A DNA stretch of 64,000 nt from Microbacterium oxydans. GTDB lineage: Bacteria; Actinomycetota; Actinomycetes; Actinomycetales; Microbacteriaceae. The stretch is taken from the NCBI RefSeq assembly GCF_000956405.1, contig NZ_JYIV01000013.1, positions 1 to 64,000 of the forward strand, written 5' to 3'. Within the stretch, counting starts at the first letter, position 1, and the number at the start of each line of letters is the position of its first letter. A program made the position numbers and the translations under genes. A model generated the notes under the pieces. The model did no database searches. It saw nothing but the letters and a program-made list of their open reading frames with translations, and was not told the DNA's origin. Positions 25,830 through 34,666 of the stretch are shown here, piece after piece.

Positions 25830-26219
25830 TCAGGCCTGCATGACGGCGAGGACGTTGCCCGCGGGGTCGCGGAACCACGCGATGTCCGGTCCCCGCCCGT
25901 TGCCGCGGACGATGCCGCGCTCGTCGGAGGGGAACTCCTCGTCGCTGTAGATCTTCGTCTGCACGCCCCGGGCGATGAGCTCATCCACGGCGGCGTCGAC
26001 ATCCGCCACCGGGAAGTTCAGGATCGTGAAGCTCGCCGGCGTGTGGTTCGGCTTCGGGTACACGAGGATCGAGCCGCCGCGAGGCAGGCGCAGGTCGAGG
26101 AAACCCATCGCGTTGCGCTCGACGTCGAGCCCCAGGGTCGTGCCGTAGAACTCCTCCGCCGCGTCGATGTCGTCGACGCTGAATCCGCTGAACGCGTTGT
26201 CCGCTGTGAAAGCTGCCAT
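25830..26219 (-). CDS. VOC (glyoxalase/bleomycin-resistance) family protein
   Basis: Protein of 129 residues with the beta-alpha-beta-beta-beta fold of vicinal oxygen chelate proteins: [22 protein letters not shown] at the N-terminus and [14 protein letters not shown] at the C-terminus. Start at 26219 chosen because [12 protein letters not shown] aligns with the usual beginning; the open frame upstream belongs to the opposite reading. It stands alone between the toxin-antitoxin pair and the D-Ala ligase gene. Substrate unknown; members include dioxygenases, glyoxalases and drug-binding proteins. Confidence 0.85.
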   Translation of the reverse strand: MAAFTADNAFSGFSVDDIDAAEEFYGTTLGLDVERNAMGFLDLRLPRGGSILVYPKPNHTPASFTILNFPVADVDAAVDELIARGVQTKIYSDEEFPSDERGIVRGNGRGPDIAWFRDPAGNVLAVMQA

Positions 26220-26272
26220 GGCTCCAGCATCCGCCTCCTGGGCCCGGTTGTCGATGCCTTCTCGACTCCTCC

Positions 26273-27220
26273 TCACACCGCGGCGTGCACGAGCCTGCCG
26301 ACCAGGTCGACGTAGTCCACTCCCGCAGCCGCGAACATCCGCGGCACCTGCGACGCTGCGGTCAACCCCGGCATCGTGTTCACCTCGTTCAGCAGGGGAC
26401 CCCTGTCCGTGAGGAAGAAGTCCATCCGCGCGACGCCATCGCACCCCAGGGCGTCGAACATCGCGATGGCAGCACGCTTGAGGGCGGCCGCCTCGCCCGC
26501 GTCGAGCTGAGCCGGCACCGTGAAGCGCGCGCTCCCGTCGTACTTCGTCGCGGTGTCGAAGAGTCCGGTCGCGTGGATCTCGAGCGGCGGAGCCGCCCAC
26601 CGGATGCCCCCCTTCTCGCGCAGCACGGCCACGTCGATCTCCCGCGCCCGGACGACCTCCTCGACCAGGATGCGCCGGTCGAAGCGCGCAGCCTCGTGCA
26701 GCGCGGCGAGCAGATCCTCCTCCTGAGTCACGAGGCTCACGCCGTGGCTCGATCCCGCCGACACCGGTTTCACGACGACCTCGCCGTCGAACTCCACGTC
26801 CCCGATGTCGTCCGCCGAGACCAACCGCCCCCGTGCGGTCCCGATCCCCACCGCATCCGCCACCAGCTTCGTCGTCCATTTGTCCATGCCGATCGCCCCC
26901 GCTCGCAGACCCGAGCCCACCACGCGGACTCCGGCGAGCGCGCACAGCGCTGCCAGTGCGCCATCCTCGCCGAGCGCACCGTGCACAGCGGGGAAGACCA
27001 CGTCCGTGCGCGTGAGCAGGGGAAGCGCGAGCGCCAGCGACTCGGCGGTGGATCCCCCGTTCGGGCGTCCGTCGACGCGCCAGATGCCGTCTCGATCGAT
27101 CGTCACGCACGTCACCTCGTGACCGCCCAGCCGCAGGGCTGCGGCGACCGCGGCCGCTGATGCCAGCGACACGTCGTGCTCGGCGTTCTGCCCTCCCCCG
27201 ATGACCAGCACCCTCGTCAT
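26273..27220 (-). CDS. D-alanine--D-alanine (or D-Ala-D-Ser) ligase family protein of a van-like cluster
   Basis: ATP-grasp ligase of 315 residues. N-terminal [19 protein letters not shown], the phosphate loop SAGSSHGV, and the metal-binding [10 protein letters not shown] near 278-287 are intact. In the omega-loop region it has TKYDG near 225; a Tyr here is typical of D-Ala-D-Ala (and some D-Ala-D-Ser) ligases, whereas D-lactate-forming VanA/VanB types have a His-containing loop. It overlaps the racemase gene by 4 bases and forms one operon with a VanY-type carboxypeptidase. I infer an accessory ligase making altered peptidoglycan termini, not the housekeeping Ddl, from context only. Confidence 0.85.
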   Translation of the reverse strand: MTRVLVIGGGQNAEHDVSLASAAAVAAALRLGGHEVTCVTIDRDGIWRVDGRPNGGSTAESLALALPLLTRTDVVFPAVHGALGEDGALAALCALAGVRVVGSGLRAGAIGMDKWTTKLVADAVGIGTARGRLVSADDIGDVEFDGEVVVKPVSAGSSHGVSLVTQEEDLLAALHEAARFDRRILVEEVVRAREIDVAVLREKGGIRWAAPPLEIHATGLFDTATKYDGSARFTVPAQLDAGEAAALKRAAIAMFDALGCDGVARMDFFLTDRGPLLNEVNTMPGLTAASQVPRMFAAAGVDYVDLVGRLVHAAV

Positions 27221-28341
27221 GCCGCACTCCTCCGCACTCGCGCTCCGATCCCGGTGACGATGGTGTGCGGGATCGTCCCCGCCCACCGCGCCCACTCCTG
27301 CACCGAGGGCACCGGGCCCCCGTCCGGCCCGAACACGGTCGCGATCGTGCCGCGCGGGAACAGCGCGGCCCCGGTGTCGACCACGATCTGATCCATCGAC
27401 ACCCGTCCGACGATCGGATGCCGCACGCCGCCGATCTCGACGCCGGCGCCAGGCGCGAGCTCGCGCGGGATCCCATCGGCGTACCCGACGCCCACCACCG
27501 CGAGGTGCGTCTCGGTGCGGCTGACATGGCTTCCCGCATACCCGACAGCCGTGCCGGCCGGGGCGAGAGCACCGTGCACGACGGGGGCGGTCCAGCGCGC
27601 GGCCCCGACCAGTGGCGTCGTCTCCGAGGGGTCGATCCCGACCAGGCCCGCGCCGATCCGAACCATCCCGAAATGCGTCGCGGGATCGGTCAGCGCCCCC
27701 GACGTCGCCGCCAGATGCACGAGCACCGGACCGAGCCCGGCGCGCAGGACCGCATCCCTCCCCTGCCGCATGCGCAGCACCGACGCCGCGTTCGCGCGCG
27801 GGTCGCCCTCGTCGGCACACGGCAGATGACCCATGACGCCCATGACCTCGACACGCCCCCTCCCGGCGCGGGCCAGCCGGAACAGCTCGGGCCATTCCTC
27901 CAACGGAGACCCGCCGCGGGCCATCCCGGTGTCCAGGTGCAGATGCACTCTGACCGGGCGGGACGCATCGGAGATCAGCTGGTGCAGTTCTTCGGCCGAA
28001 CCCACCGCGATGTCGATGCGATGCTCCGCCGCCGCCTCCGCATCGATACCCGCAGGGTTCAACCAGGAGAGGATGGGCACGGCGAGTCCGGCCTCTCGAA
28101 GTGCGACACCCTCGGCGACCTGCGTCACCCCGAGCCATTCCGCCCCCGCCGCGACCGCTGCTCTGGCCACCACGACGGCACCGTGTCCGTAGCCGTCCGC
28201 CTTCACGACGGCCATGATCGGCACCGAGGTCGCGGCCCTGACGATCCGCAGGTTCTCGGCGACGGCGTCGGGGAGCGTGGTCAGCGTCGGCGCATGCAGG
28301 CGCGAGGCGATCGCGGGATGAGGGACGGTCATGATGGTCAT
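27217..28341 (-). CDS. Alanine racemase family protein (van-like cluster)
   Basis: PLP-dependent racemase of 374 residues. The PLP lysine is in [13 protein letters not shown] (Lys47), and the catalytic Tyr lies in the C-terminal half in VGYAGSH, near [13 protein letters not shown] and [12 protein letters not shown]. It interconverts L- and D-alanine, or L- and D-serine if it works with a serine-type ligase as VanT does. Unlike VanT it has no membrane domain. The start ATG at 28341 overlaps the carboxypeptidase stop. A downstream in-frame ATG at 28332 is possible. Its coupling to ligase and carboxypeptidase suggests a dedicated role in cell-wall remodelling. Confidence 0.88.
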   Translation of the reverse strand: MTIMTVPHPAIASRLHAPTLTTLPDAVAENLRIVRAATSVPIMAVVKADGYGHGAVVVARAAVAAGAEWLGVTQVAEGVALREAGLAVPILSWLNPAGIDAEAAAEHRIDIAVGSAEELHQLISDASRPVRVHLHLDTGMARGGSPLEEWPELFRLARAGRGRVEVMGVMGHLPCADEGDPRANAASVLRMRQGRDAVLRAGLGPVLVHLAATSGALTDPATHFGMVRIGAGLVGIDPSETTPLVGAARWTAPVVHGALAPAGTAVGYAGSHVSRTETHLAVVGVGYADGIPRELAPGAGVEIGGVRHPIVGRVSMDQIVVDTGAALFPRGTIATVFGPDGGPVPSVQEWARWAGTIPHTIVTGIGARVRRSAA

Positions 28342-29000
28342 CGCTGCATCCTCGGGTCTTCGGTGGGGTCGGCGTACATCTCGGGGCACCCCTGATCGAT
28401 CGCCTCGGGGCGCAGTTCGTAGTGCCAGGACTCGTTCGCGTAGGTCTGGCACAGCCCGTAGTGGGAGCCGTGCTGGGCGAGCCAGTCGAGCGTGGGCAGC
28501 GGACCGACGTCCACGGCATCACCCGACACGTGCGCCGACGTCTGCGGCGTCGCCACCCAGCGACGCGCTTCGTCCTCCGAGCCGTAGTCGGCGATCGCGT
28601 CCTGGAGCATCCGCTCCTGGAGCCCCGGCGAGCGCCATCCGCTGTTCACCAGGAACGTGACGCCGTCGCGCTCGGCGTCCGAGGCCGCCCGCTGCAGGGC
28701 GTCGAGCAGCGCGGGGTCGAGGTTGCCGACCGCGACGCGGTCCACGTCGAACACCGTGGGCTGATCCCCGTCACGGATCGCCCCGTCGGCGTCACCCGGC
28801 ACGTCGACGGGCTGCACCTCGTCGGGCACCGGGGTCGGCACGGGCGTGGGGAGCGTCTTCGCCGTGTCGGCGAAAGCCACGGACAACGACTGCTGCACCG
28901 CGAACGCCAGGATCACGGCGGCGGCGAGCGCGACCACGGCGCCGGCGACCCGACGGCGGCGGCGTGCCCGCGGCAGGAGGGACGAGCTGTTGGTGTTCAT
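28338..29000 (-). CDS. VanY-type D,D-carboxypeptidase (M15B)
   Basis: Membrane-anchored zinc peptidase of 220 residues. One N-terminal membrane segment (VAGAVVALAAAVILAFAVQQ, about 18-37) is followed by a Pro/Thr-rich spacer and the catalytic domain. Zinc ligands are visible in SAHVSGDAVDVG near 147-158 and ESWHYEL near 188-194, and SGWRS is the substrate-binding loop. VanY enzymes remove the terminal D-Ala from peptidoglycan precursors outside the membrane. First gene of the minus-strand van-like operon, divergent from the two-component system, which makes that pair the likely regulator. Confidence 0.9.
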   Translation of the reverse strand: MNTNSSSLLPRARRRRRVAGAVVALAAAVILAFAVQQSLSVAFADTAKTLPTPVPTPVPDEVQPVDVPGDADGAIRDGDQPTVFDVDRVAVGNLDPALLDALQRAASDAERDGVTFLVNSGWRSPGLQERMLQDAIADYGSEDEARRWVATPQTSAHVSGDAVDVGPLPTLDWLAQHGSHYGLCQTYANESWHYELRPEAIDQGCPEMYADPTEDPRMQR

Positions 29001-29035
29001 GCTCCCAGTGAAGAAGGAGCGCAGTTGCGACGGCG

Positions 29036-29065
29036 TATGCGCTTTTCCATATGCTCGCGATATGC
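29036..29065. promoter_or_regulatory. Direct repeats in the vanY/response-regulator intergenic region
   Basis: TATGC occurs at 29036, 29050 and 29061; the last two are part of ATATGC repeats exactly 11 bases apart (29049-29054 and 29060-29065). Direct repeats with one-turn spacing are the usual binding pattern of OmpR-type regulators. The 87-bp region separates divergent genes. Confidence 0.45.
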
Positions 29066-29087
29066 CGGGGTGCGTAGGATCGCTGCC

Positions 29088-29759
29088 ATGCGTGTGCTGA
29101 TCGTCGAGGACGAGCCCTACCTCGCCGAGGCGGTCCGCGATGGGCTGCGCCTGGAGGCGATCGCGGCCGACATCGCGGGCGACGGCGACACGGCGCTCGA
29201 ACTGCTGAGCATCAACTCCTACGACCTCGCCGTGCTCGACCGTGATGTGCCTGGCCCCTCCGGCGACGACATCGCCCGCTGGATCGTCGCGTCGGGAAGC
29301 GGCATCCCCATCCTCATGCTCACCGCGGCCGACCGGCTCGACGACAAGGCGAGCGGCTTCGAGATCGGTGCCGACGACTACCTCACCAAGCCGTTCGAGA
29401 TGCGCGAGCTGGTGCTGCGTCTGCGCGCCCTCGACCGTCGCCGTCAGCGCAGTCGGCCTCCCGTGCTGGAGGTCTCCGGCCTCCGCCTCGATCCGTTCCG
29501 TCGTGAGGTGTACCGCGACGACCGCTATGTGGCACTCACCCGCAAGCAGTTCGCCGTGCTGGAGGTGCTCGTCGACGCCGAGGGCGGTGTCGTCAGCGCG
29601 GAGGAGCTGCTCGAGCGCGCCTGGGACGAGAACGCCGACCCGTTCACCAATGCCGTGCGCATCACGGTCTCCTCCCTGCGCAAACGCCTGGGCGAGCCGT
29701 GGATCATCCTCACCGTGCCGGGTGTCGGCTATCGGATCGGAACGGACGCCGATGCCTAG
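29088..29759 (+). CDS. OmpR-family response regulator (VanR-like position)
   Basis: Two-domain regulator of 223 residues. Receiver domain: acidic pair in VLIVEDEPYLAEAV, phospho-Asp in LAVLDRDVPGPSG near 51, Thr in LMLTAADR and Lys in DDYLTKPFEMREL. C-terminal winged helix: LTRKQFAVLEVLVDAEGGVV to NAVRITVSSLRKRLG and VPGVGYRI. Start at 29088 is the first codon that gives a normal receiver. The kinase gene starts inside its last codons (8-base overlap). Divergent from the VanY-racemase-ligase operon, which it probably controls. Confidence 0.93.
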   Translation: MRVLIVEDEPYLAEAVRDGLRLEAIAADIAGDGDTALELLSINSYDLAVLDRDVPGPSGDDIARWIVASGSGIPILMLTAADRLDDKASGFEIGADDYLTKPFEMRELVLRLRALDRRRQRSRPPVLEVSGLRLDPFRREVYRDDRYVALTRKQFAVLEVLVDAEGGVVSAEELLERAWDENADPFTNAVRITVSSLRKRLGEPWIILTVPGVGYRIGTDADA

Positions 29760-30837
29760 GCGCCGCGGGATGAGCGCTCGCCTCAAGCTCACCCTCAGCT
29801 ATGCGGGCATCGTGGTGGTCTCCGGCGTCCTGCTGTTGGGAGCGGTGGTCTTCTACCTGTTGCGGTATGTCCCGGACACCGTCGAAGTATTTCCCAACCG
29901 CAGCGACCTCATGCGGGTATTCGTTCCCGTCGCTGCGATAGCGATGCTGATCCTATTCGTGATCGGTCTAGCCGGAGGCTGGATCCTCGCCGGACGCATG
30001 CTGGCACCGTTGGGGCGTATCGGCGATGCAGCGCGTCTGGCAGCGCAGGGATCGCTTTCACACCGGATCAGGCTCCCCGGTCCCGGCGATGAGTTTCGCG
30101 GCCTGGCCGACGTCTTCGACTCGATGCTCGAGCAGCTCGAAGCGCACGTCGCCGAGCAGCAGCGGTTCGCCGCCAACGCCTCGCACGAGCTGCGCACTCC
30201 CCTCGCGATCTCGCAGTCTCTACTCGAAGTCGCCCGCGACGACCCGGACCGTGACGTGGACGAGCTGATCGTCCGGCTGCAGCGGGTGAACACGCGAGCG
30301 ATCGATCTCACCGAAGCGCTGCTGCTGCTGAGCCGGGCGGAACGTCGGACGTTCCCGCGGGAGATCGTCGATCTCTCCCTTCTCGCCGAGGAGGCCGTCG
30401 AGGCGCTGGTGCCCCTGGCCGACCGTCGCGGAGTCGCGATGGAGGTCGGCGGTGTCCCCGCGCCGGTGCTCGGATCCGCGGCGCTCCTGCCGCAGCTGGT
30501 GACGAACCTCGTGCTCAATGCCATCGTGCACAACCTGCCGACCGGCGGCGCCGTGGCCGTGCGCACGCACTCGATGCCGCACGCGGTCGCGCTGGTCGTG
30601 GAGAACACCGGCGAGCAGCTGCCCGCGCATCGCGTCGCCACCCTGGTCGAACCGTTCCAGCGCGGCGCCGAGCGCACCCGCAGCGACGACCATGCCGGGG
30701 CTGGACTCGGCCTCGCGATCGTCGACCGCATCACGCAGGCGCACGGCGGCACACTGGTGCTCACCCCGCGATCGGGCGGCGGGCTGATCGTGACCGTGTG
30801 GCTGCCGCACCCCTACCCGACGGAGCTTCCCAGCTGA
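29752..30837 (+). CDS. Sensor histidine kinase (VanS-like position)
   Basis: Membrane kinase of 361 residues. Two membrane segments (about 14-38 and 56-82) flank a very short extracellular loop of some 18 residues. HAMP follows, then the phosphoacceptor His145 in NASHELRTPL, N-box LVTNLVLNAIVHN and G-box HAGAGLGLAIVDR. The tiny sensor loop suggests sensing within or near the membrane, as for intramembrane or cell-wall-stress kinases. Start at 29752 overlaps the regulator gene; ATG at 29770 is an alternative. Cognate partner is the preceding regulator. Confidence 0.92.
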   Translation: MPRRRGMSARLKLTLSYAGIVVVSGVLLLGAVVFYLLRYVPDTVEVFPNRSDLMRVFVPVAAIAMLILFVIGLAGGWILAGRMLAPLGRIGDAARLAAQGSLSHRIRLPGPGDEFRGLADVFDSMLEQLEAHVAEQQRFAANASHELRTPLAISQSLLEVARDDPDRDVDELIVRLQRVNTRAIDLTEALLLLSRAERRTFPREIVDLSLLAEEAVEALVPLADRRGVAMEVGGVPAPVLGSAALLPQLVTNLVLNAIVHNLPTGGAVAVRTHSMPHAVALVVENTGEQLPAHRVATLVEPFQRGAERTRSDDHAGAGLGLAIVDRITQAHGGTLVLTPRSGGGLIVTVWLPHPYPTELPS

Positions 30838-30850
30838 CCGACCACCTGGG

Positions 30851-30911
30851 CTTCGAATCGCGCAAATGGTCGGATGCGGGGCCCAGAAGGAACCATTTGC
30901 GCGATTCGAAG
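30851..30911. terminator. Long palindromic hairpin, copy 1 (bidirectional terminator)
   Basis: A 20-bp perfect inverted repeat (30851-30870 and 30892-30911) with a 21-base loop lies between the convergent kinase and SDR genes. The arm contains TTCGAATCGCGCAAATGGT. The same element, with two compensated base changes, occurs at 39244-39302. Confidence 0.8.
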
Positions 30912-30925
30912 ACCGGCAACGGGCG

Positions 30926-32446
30926 TCACCAGGGGCTGGGTTCGTAGTCCTTCAGGAACACACCGTGGATGTCCTCGCCGGCCTCGCCGCGCACGATCGG
31001 GTCGTACACGCGGGCGGCACCGTCGACCAGGTCGAGCGGGGCGTGGAATCCCTCTTCGGCGAGGCGCACCTTCGTGTAGTGCGGGCGCTCGTCCGTGATC
31101 CAGCCCGTGTCGACGGCGGTCATGAGGATGCCGTCCTTCTCCAGCATCTCCCCTGCGCTGGTGCGGGTGAGCATGTTGAGAGCGGCCTTGGCCATGTTCG
31201 TGTGCGGGTGTCCAGGTCCCTTGTAGCGGCGGGAGAACTGCCCCTCCATGGCCGAGACGTTGACCACGTACTTGCGGTGCGAGTCGGAAGCGGCCATCGA
31301 CGCGCGCAACCGGCTGATCAGCAGGAACGGAGCGGTGGTGTTGGCGAGCTGCACCTCGAGCATCTCGAGCGGATCGACCTGCTCGATCGACTGCACCCAG
31401 CTGTTCACGCGGTTCACGTCGGGCACGAGACCGCCGGCGTCGATCGCTGTGCCGTCCGCATGCTTCTCGAGCGACGAGGATCCGGGGGCCATCGCGAGCC
31501 GGGCGAGGTCTTCGGCCGTGAGCGCCTGTCCACCCTGCTCGGCGACCGTGCCGCCGAGGGCAGCGACCGACAGCAGCGGATGCGCATCGACCGAGGCCTG
31601 CAGCGCCTGCGGGTGCGGATCGGCCGTGTGACCGAAGGTCTCCATCTCGGGCAGGGGCCCGTCCGGAAGCGGCTGCAGCTCGGCATCCGCCAGCAGGGAG
31701 TACGCACCCGGGGAGCGGCGCACAGTCTGAGCGGCGTTGTTGATCAGGATGTCGAGCGGACCCTGCGCCGCGACCGAGTCAGCGAGGCCGATCACCTGGG
31801 CGGGGTCTCGCAGGTCGATGCCGACCACACGCAGACGGTGCAGCCAGTCGGCAGAGTCGGGCAGGGCCGAGAAGCGCCGCACGGCATCACGGGGGAAGCG
31901 GGTCGTGATCGTGGTGTGCGCGCCGTCACGCAGCAGCCGCAACGCGATGTGCATGCCGATCTTGGCGCGGCCACCCGTCAGCAGGGCACGCTTGCCGGTG
32001 AGGTCGGTGCGGGCGTTGCGCTTGCCGTGGCTGAAGCGCGCGCAGTCCGGGCAGAGCTGGTGGTAGAAGGCGTCGACCTGTGTGTAGGGCTGCTTGCAGA
32101 TGTAGCAGTTGCGGGGCTTGAGCAGCTCTCCCGCGATCGGGGCGTCCACCACGCTGGTGGCGAGGTCGTTGCCACGGGTCTCGTCGTCGATGCGGTCAGG
32201 GGCGCCCGTGGCGGTGCGGGCGACCACGGCCTTGTCGGCCTCGGCGATGGCGTCGCGGATCTGCTTGCGGCGCACGCGCTTCACGTCTTTGAACATCGCC
32301 GCGGTGGCCTGGCGCACCGCGATGAAGTCGGGGTGCTCGTTGTCGATCCGGTGCAGCTCGCGCAGCACACGCAGCGTGGTGGCGAGATCGTCGGGGTCGA
32401 CGCCCGGTCCGAGTTCGGGTGCAGCGTCGGAGGGGGCGTCGGTCAT
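30926..32446 (-). CDS. SDR-family oxidoreductase with N-terminal extension and zinc ribbon
   Basis: Protein of 506 residues, about twice the normal short-chain dehydrogenase length. Residues 1-125 are an alpha-helical, charged extension; NCYICKQPY with CPDCARF near 115-140 is a CxxC...CxxC zinc ribbon. The SDR domain follows: LLTGGRAKIG nucleotide-binding motif, NNAA, VVNVSAMEGQ, then a YKGPGHPHTNMAK stretch carrying the Tyr and Lys. Similar long SDRs occur in other actinobacteria to my knowledge but have no assigned substrate. Start at 32446 gives MTDAPSDA; no strong ribosome site. It stands alone, convergent with the kinase. Confidence 0.8.
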   Translation of the reverse strand: MTDAPSDAAPELGPGVDPDDLATTLRVLRELHRIDNEHPDFIAVRQATAAMFKDVKRVRRKQIRDAIAEADKAVVARTATGAPDRIDDETRGNDLATSVVDAPIAGELLKPRNCYICKQPYTQVDAFYHQLCPDCARFSHGKRNARTDLTGKRALLTGGRAKIGMHIALRLLRDGAHTTITTRFPRDAVRRFSALPDSADWLHRLRVVGIDLRDPAQVIGLADSVAAQGPLDILINNAAQTVRRSPGAYSLLADAELQPLPDGPLPEMETFGHTADPHPQALQASVDAHPLLSVAALGGTVAEQGGQALTAEDLARLAMAPGSSSLEKHADGTAIDAGGLVPDVNRVNSWVQSIEQVDPLEMLEVQLANTTAPFLLISRLRASMAASDSHRKYVVNVSAMEGQFSRRYKGPGHPHTNMAKAALNMLTRTSAGEMLEKDGILMTAVDTGWITDERPHYTKVRLAEEGFHAPLDLVDGAARVYDPIVRGEAGEDIHGVFLKDYEPSPW

Positions 32447-32628
32447 TGTCCCGATTTTACGCGAGCATCCTGCACGTCCGCCCCCTCCCTCCTCCTCCTT
32501 TCCTTCGAGTGCACGGGATGTCACCGAGTGCACCGTGTACCCGCGCGCCGATGCCGTGTGCTCAGCGAGAACCCGTGCGCTCGGCGACGCGAGCTCCTGC
32601 TCCGCTCGCGAAGGCGCAGACTGGAGGC

Positions 32629-33072
32629 ATGAGCGAACCCGATCCGCACCTGATCGACCCCGGACTCCTTCCGACGCCGTTCACCGCCGACGAGATCCGC
32701 GACGCCACCGGGACCGGCACCACGATCCATCTGCTCCTGGAAGGGCCGGACGGCCCGCTCGCCGAGCACGTCAACCGCTACCACGACGTGGACGACGAGG
32801 GCGCGACGCTCGACCGGTGGTCGGTCGACGACCCGAAGGCGATCGTCTCGAACCGGGTGACCTGGCTCGAGCTCCAGGGCCACTCCGCGTTCGATCCCGA
32901 GACGACGAGTGTGTCGACAGTGAGCCTGACGACTCCCCTCGGCACACTCACCTGCCGCAGGTACGACACCGTCGACGGTGTCTTCTGGTTCTCGGTCGAC
33001 CACCCCGGCATGCCGGTGCAGTTCGAGTCCGACGGCCTGCGCACGACCGTGCTGAGCATCGAGCGCGACTGA
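32629..33072 (+). CDS. Conserved hypothetical protein
   Basis: Acidic cytoplasmic protein of 147 residues. Start at 32629 is supported by CTGGAGG 2-8 bases upstream. It begins with DPHLIDPGLLPTPFTADEIRDAT and contains NRVTWLELQGHSAFDPETTSV and FWFSVDHPGMPVQFE; the alternating strands suggest a small beta-rich fold. No catalytic motif or membrane segment was recognised. Followed by an 18-bp repeat array. Function unknown. Confidence 0.75.
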   Translation: MSEPDPHLIDPGLLPTPFTADEIRDATGTGTTIHLLLEGPDGPLAEHVNRYHDVDDEGATLDRWSVDDPKAIVSNRVTWLELQGHSAFDPETTSVSTVSLTTPLGTLTCRRYDTVDGVFWFSVDHPGMPVQFESDGLRTTVLSIERD

Positions 33073-33110
33073 GACGCCGCGGCCAGGCCCTCCGCGGTCT
33101 GCAGGGCTCT

Positions 33111-33193
33111 CGCGAAAACAGGCCAACACGCGAGAACAGGCCATCGTGCGGCGGAACTGCCTGTTTCGACGCGTCCGCCTGATCCCGCGCGCG
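33111..33193. repeat. 18-bp modular repeat, intergenic copy with inverted units
   Basis: Two direct units (CGCGAAAACAGGCCAACA at 33111-33128 and CGCGAGAACAGGCCATCG at 33129-33146) are followed by two inverted units (GCCTGTTTCGACGCG at 33159 and CGCCTGATCCCGCGCG at 33176). The opposed units can fold into a stem between two co-directional genes. Same family as 14941, 43535 and 54633. Confidence 0.82.
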
Positions 33194-33253
33194 GCTGACC
33201 ACGCCGGGAGTGGGACACCCCCGAACGTCGGCACCCCGGCGTAGGGTCGCACC

Positions 33254-34324
33254 ATGAGCAGCACAGCATCCGGAGAACGTCATGGAGTGGTCCCCTCCTA
33301 TCTGCTCGCGCGTCTGGCCGAGTCGGGCCGCTTCCCGAAGGCTGCAGCTGCCGCGCGACAGACCCTGACCGCCGGGCGACCGCCGTTCCGCGCCCGCATC
33401 GACCTGTCGATTGACGAGAACGGCGACCTCGTGGCGCAGCTGTCCGACGCCCCCAACCGCACGATCAGCGACGCCGGCAACACCCAGCAGCTGCCGGGCG
33501 CGATCGTGCGCGGCGAAGACGATGCCCCGGTCGAAGACACCGCGGTGAACGAGGCCTACGACGGACTCGGCGCCACTTTCGAGATGCTCCTGGCGGCGTT
33601 CAACCGCAACTCCCTCGACGACGCGGGTGCCCCGCTGGACGCGACCGTGCACTACGGCGTCGACTACGACAACGCCTTCTGGGACGGTGAGCGTATGGTC
33701 TTCGGCGACGGAGACGGAGAGGTGTTCCAGCACTTCACGGGCTCTCTCACCGTCATCGGCCACGAACTCGCCCATGGGGTGGTGCAGCACACCGCCAACC
33801 TCGAGTACCAGGGGCAGCCCGGTGCCCTGAACGAGTCGATCGCCGACGTGTTCGGCGCCCTGACCGAGCAGTACGCCCTCGGGCAGACGGCCGACCAGGC
33901 GACGTGGCTCATCGGCGCGGAGATCTTCACCGATGCCGTGGAAGGGTCGGCGCTGCGCTCGATGATCGCGCCCGGCACCGCTTACGACGACGACGAGCTC
34001 GGCCGCGATCCGCAGCCCGACCACATGAGCGGCTTCGTCCGCACGACCGAAGACAACGGCGGGGTGCACATCAACTCCGGCATCCCCAACCGCGCGTTCG
34101 CCCTCTTCGCGACCGACCTCGGCGGCAACGCCTGGGAGCGCGCGGGGACCGTCTGGTATCGCGCCCTCGCCGGAGGCCTGTCGAGCACCGCGACCTTCAC
34201 GCAGTTCGCCGACGCCACGGTCGCCGCGGCCGCGACGTTCGACCGGTCGACGGTCACCGCCGCTCGACGGGCGTGGACGACCGTGGGAGTCTATGAGGAT
34301 GAGCGAGTCCCCTCCACCGACTGA
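33254..34324 (+). CDS. Protealysin-like M4 (thermolysin-family) metalloprotease
   Basis: Zinc protease of 356 residues without a signal peptide. HELAH at 170-174 carries two zinc His and the catalytic Glu; NESIAD near 192-197 supplies the third ligand; HINSGIPN near 275-282 is the substrate and catalytic His region. The short N-terminal part with GVVPSYLLARLAE matches the PPxY-type propeptide of protealysins rather than the long propeptide of secreted thermolysins. Expected to be cytoplasmic or released without the Sec route. The inhibitor gene overlaps its end. Confidence 0.92.
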   Translation: MSSTASGERHGVVPSYLLARLAESGRFPKAAAAARQTLTAGRPPFRARIDLSIDENGDLVAQLSDAPNRTISDAGNTQQLPGAIVRGEDDAPVEDTAVNEAYDGLGATFEMLLAAFNRNSLDDAGAPLDATVHYGVDYDNAFWDGERMVFGDGDGEVFQHFTGSLTVIGHELAHGVVQHTANLEYQGQPGALNESIADVFGALTEQYALGQTADQATWLIGAEIFTDAVEGSALRSMIAPGTAYDDDELGRDPQPDHMSGFVRTTEDNGGVHINSGIPNRAFALFATDLGGNAWERAGTVWYRALAGGLSSTATFTQFADATVAAAATFDRSTVTAARRAWTTVGVYEDERVPSTD

Positions 34325-34604
34325 CGCACAGGTCGTCATCGCGGTGGTGCGCACGGGCGGCATCGCCGGCATCCGTCGTCAGTGGCGGGTCGAAGCGGAA
34401 CCCGACGACGCCGTGGAGTGGATCGACTTGATCGACCGCTGCCCGTGGGACCAGGAAACGGAATCCGGACGGGGCGCCGACCGGTTCATGTGGAGCATCC
34501 GCGCGCGCACGCCGTCCGAGAGACGCGAACGCGAGCTGCCGGACTCCGCACTCGACGGCCCCTGGCGCACACTCGTCGACGCCGTGCGCGCGGCCTCCAC
34601 CTGA
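34293..34604 (+). CDS. Emfourin-like protealysin inhibitor
   Basis: Small protein of 103 residues whose gene overlaps the protease gene by 32 bases (or 26 if the ATG at 34299 is used). The pattern VVIAVVRTGGIAGIRRQWRV, then WIDLIDRCPW and FMWSIRA resembles emfourin, the inhibitor encoded next to protealysin in Serratia and many other bacteria. It would bind the protease one to one and keep it inactive in the cell. The overlap and order strongly support the pairing. Confidence 0.82.
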   Translation: MRMSESPPPTDAQVVIAVVRTGGIAGIRRQWRVEAEPDDAVEWIDLIDRCPWDQETESGRGADRFMWSIRARTPSERRERELPDSALDGPWRTLVDAVRAAST

Positions 34605-34666
34605 CACGCCCATCCGACGTACGCTCTCAGGTGAGCCGTGGACCGGCGGCCTCGCGAAGGGGGATC

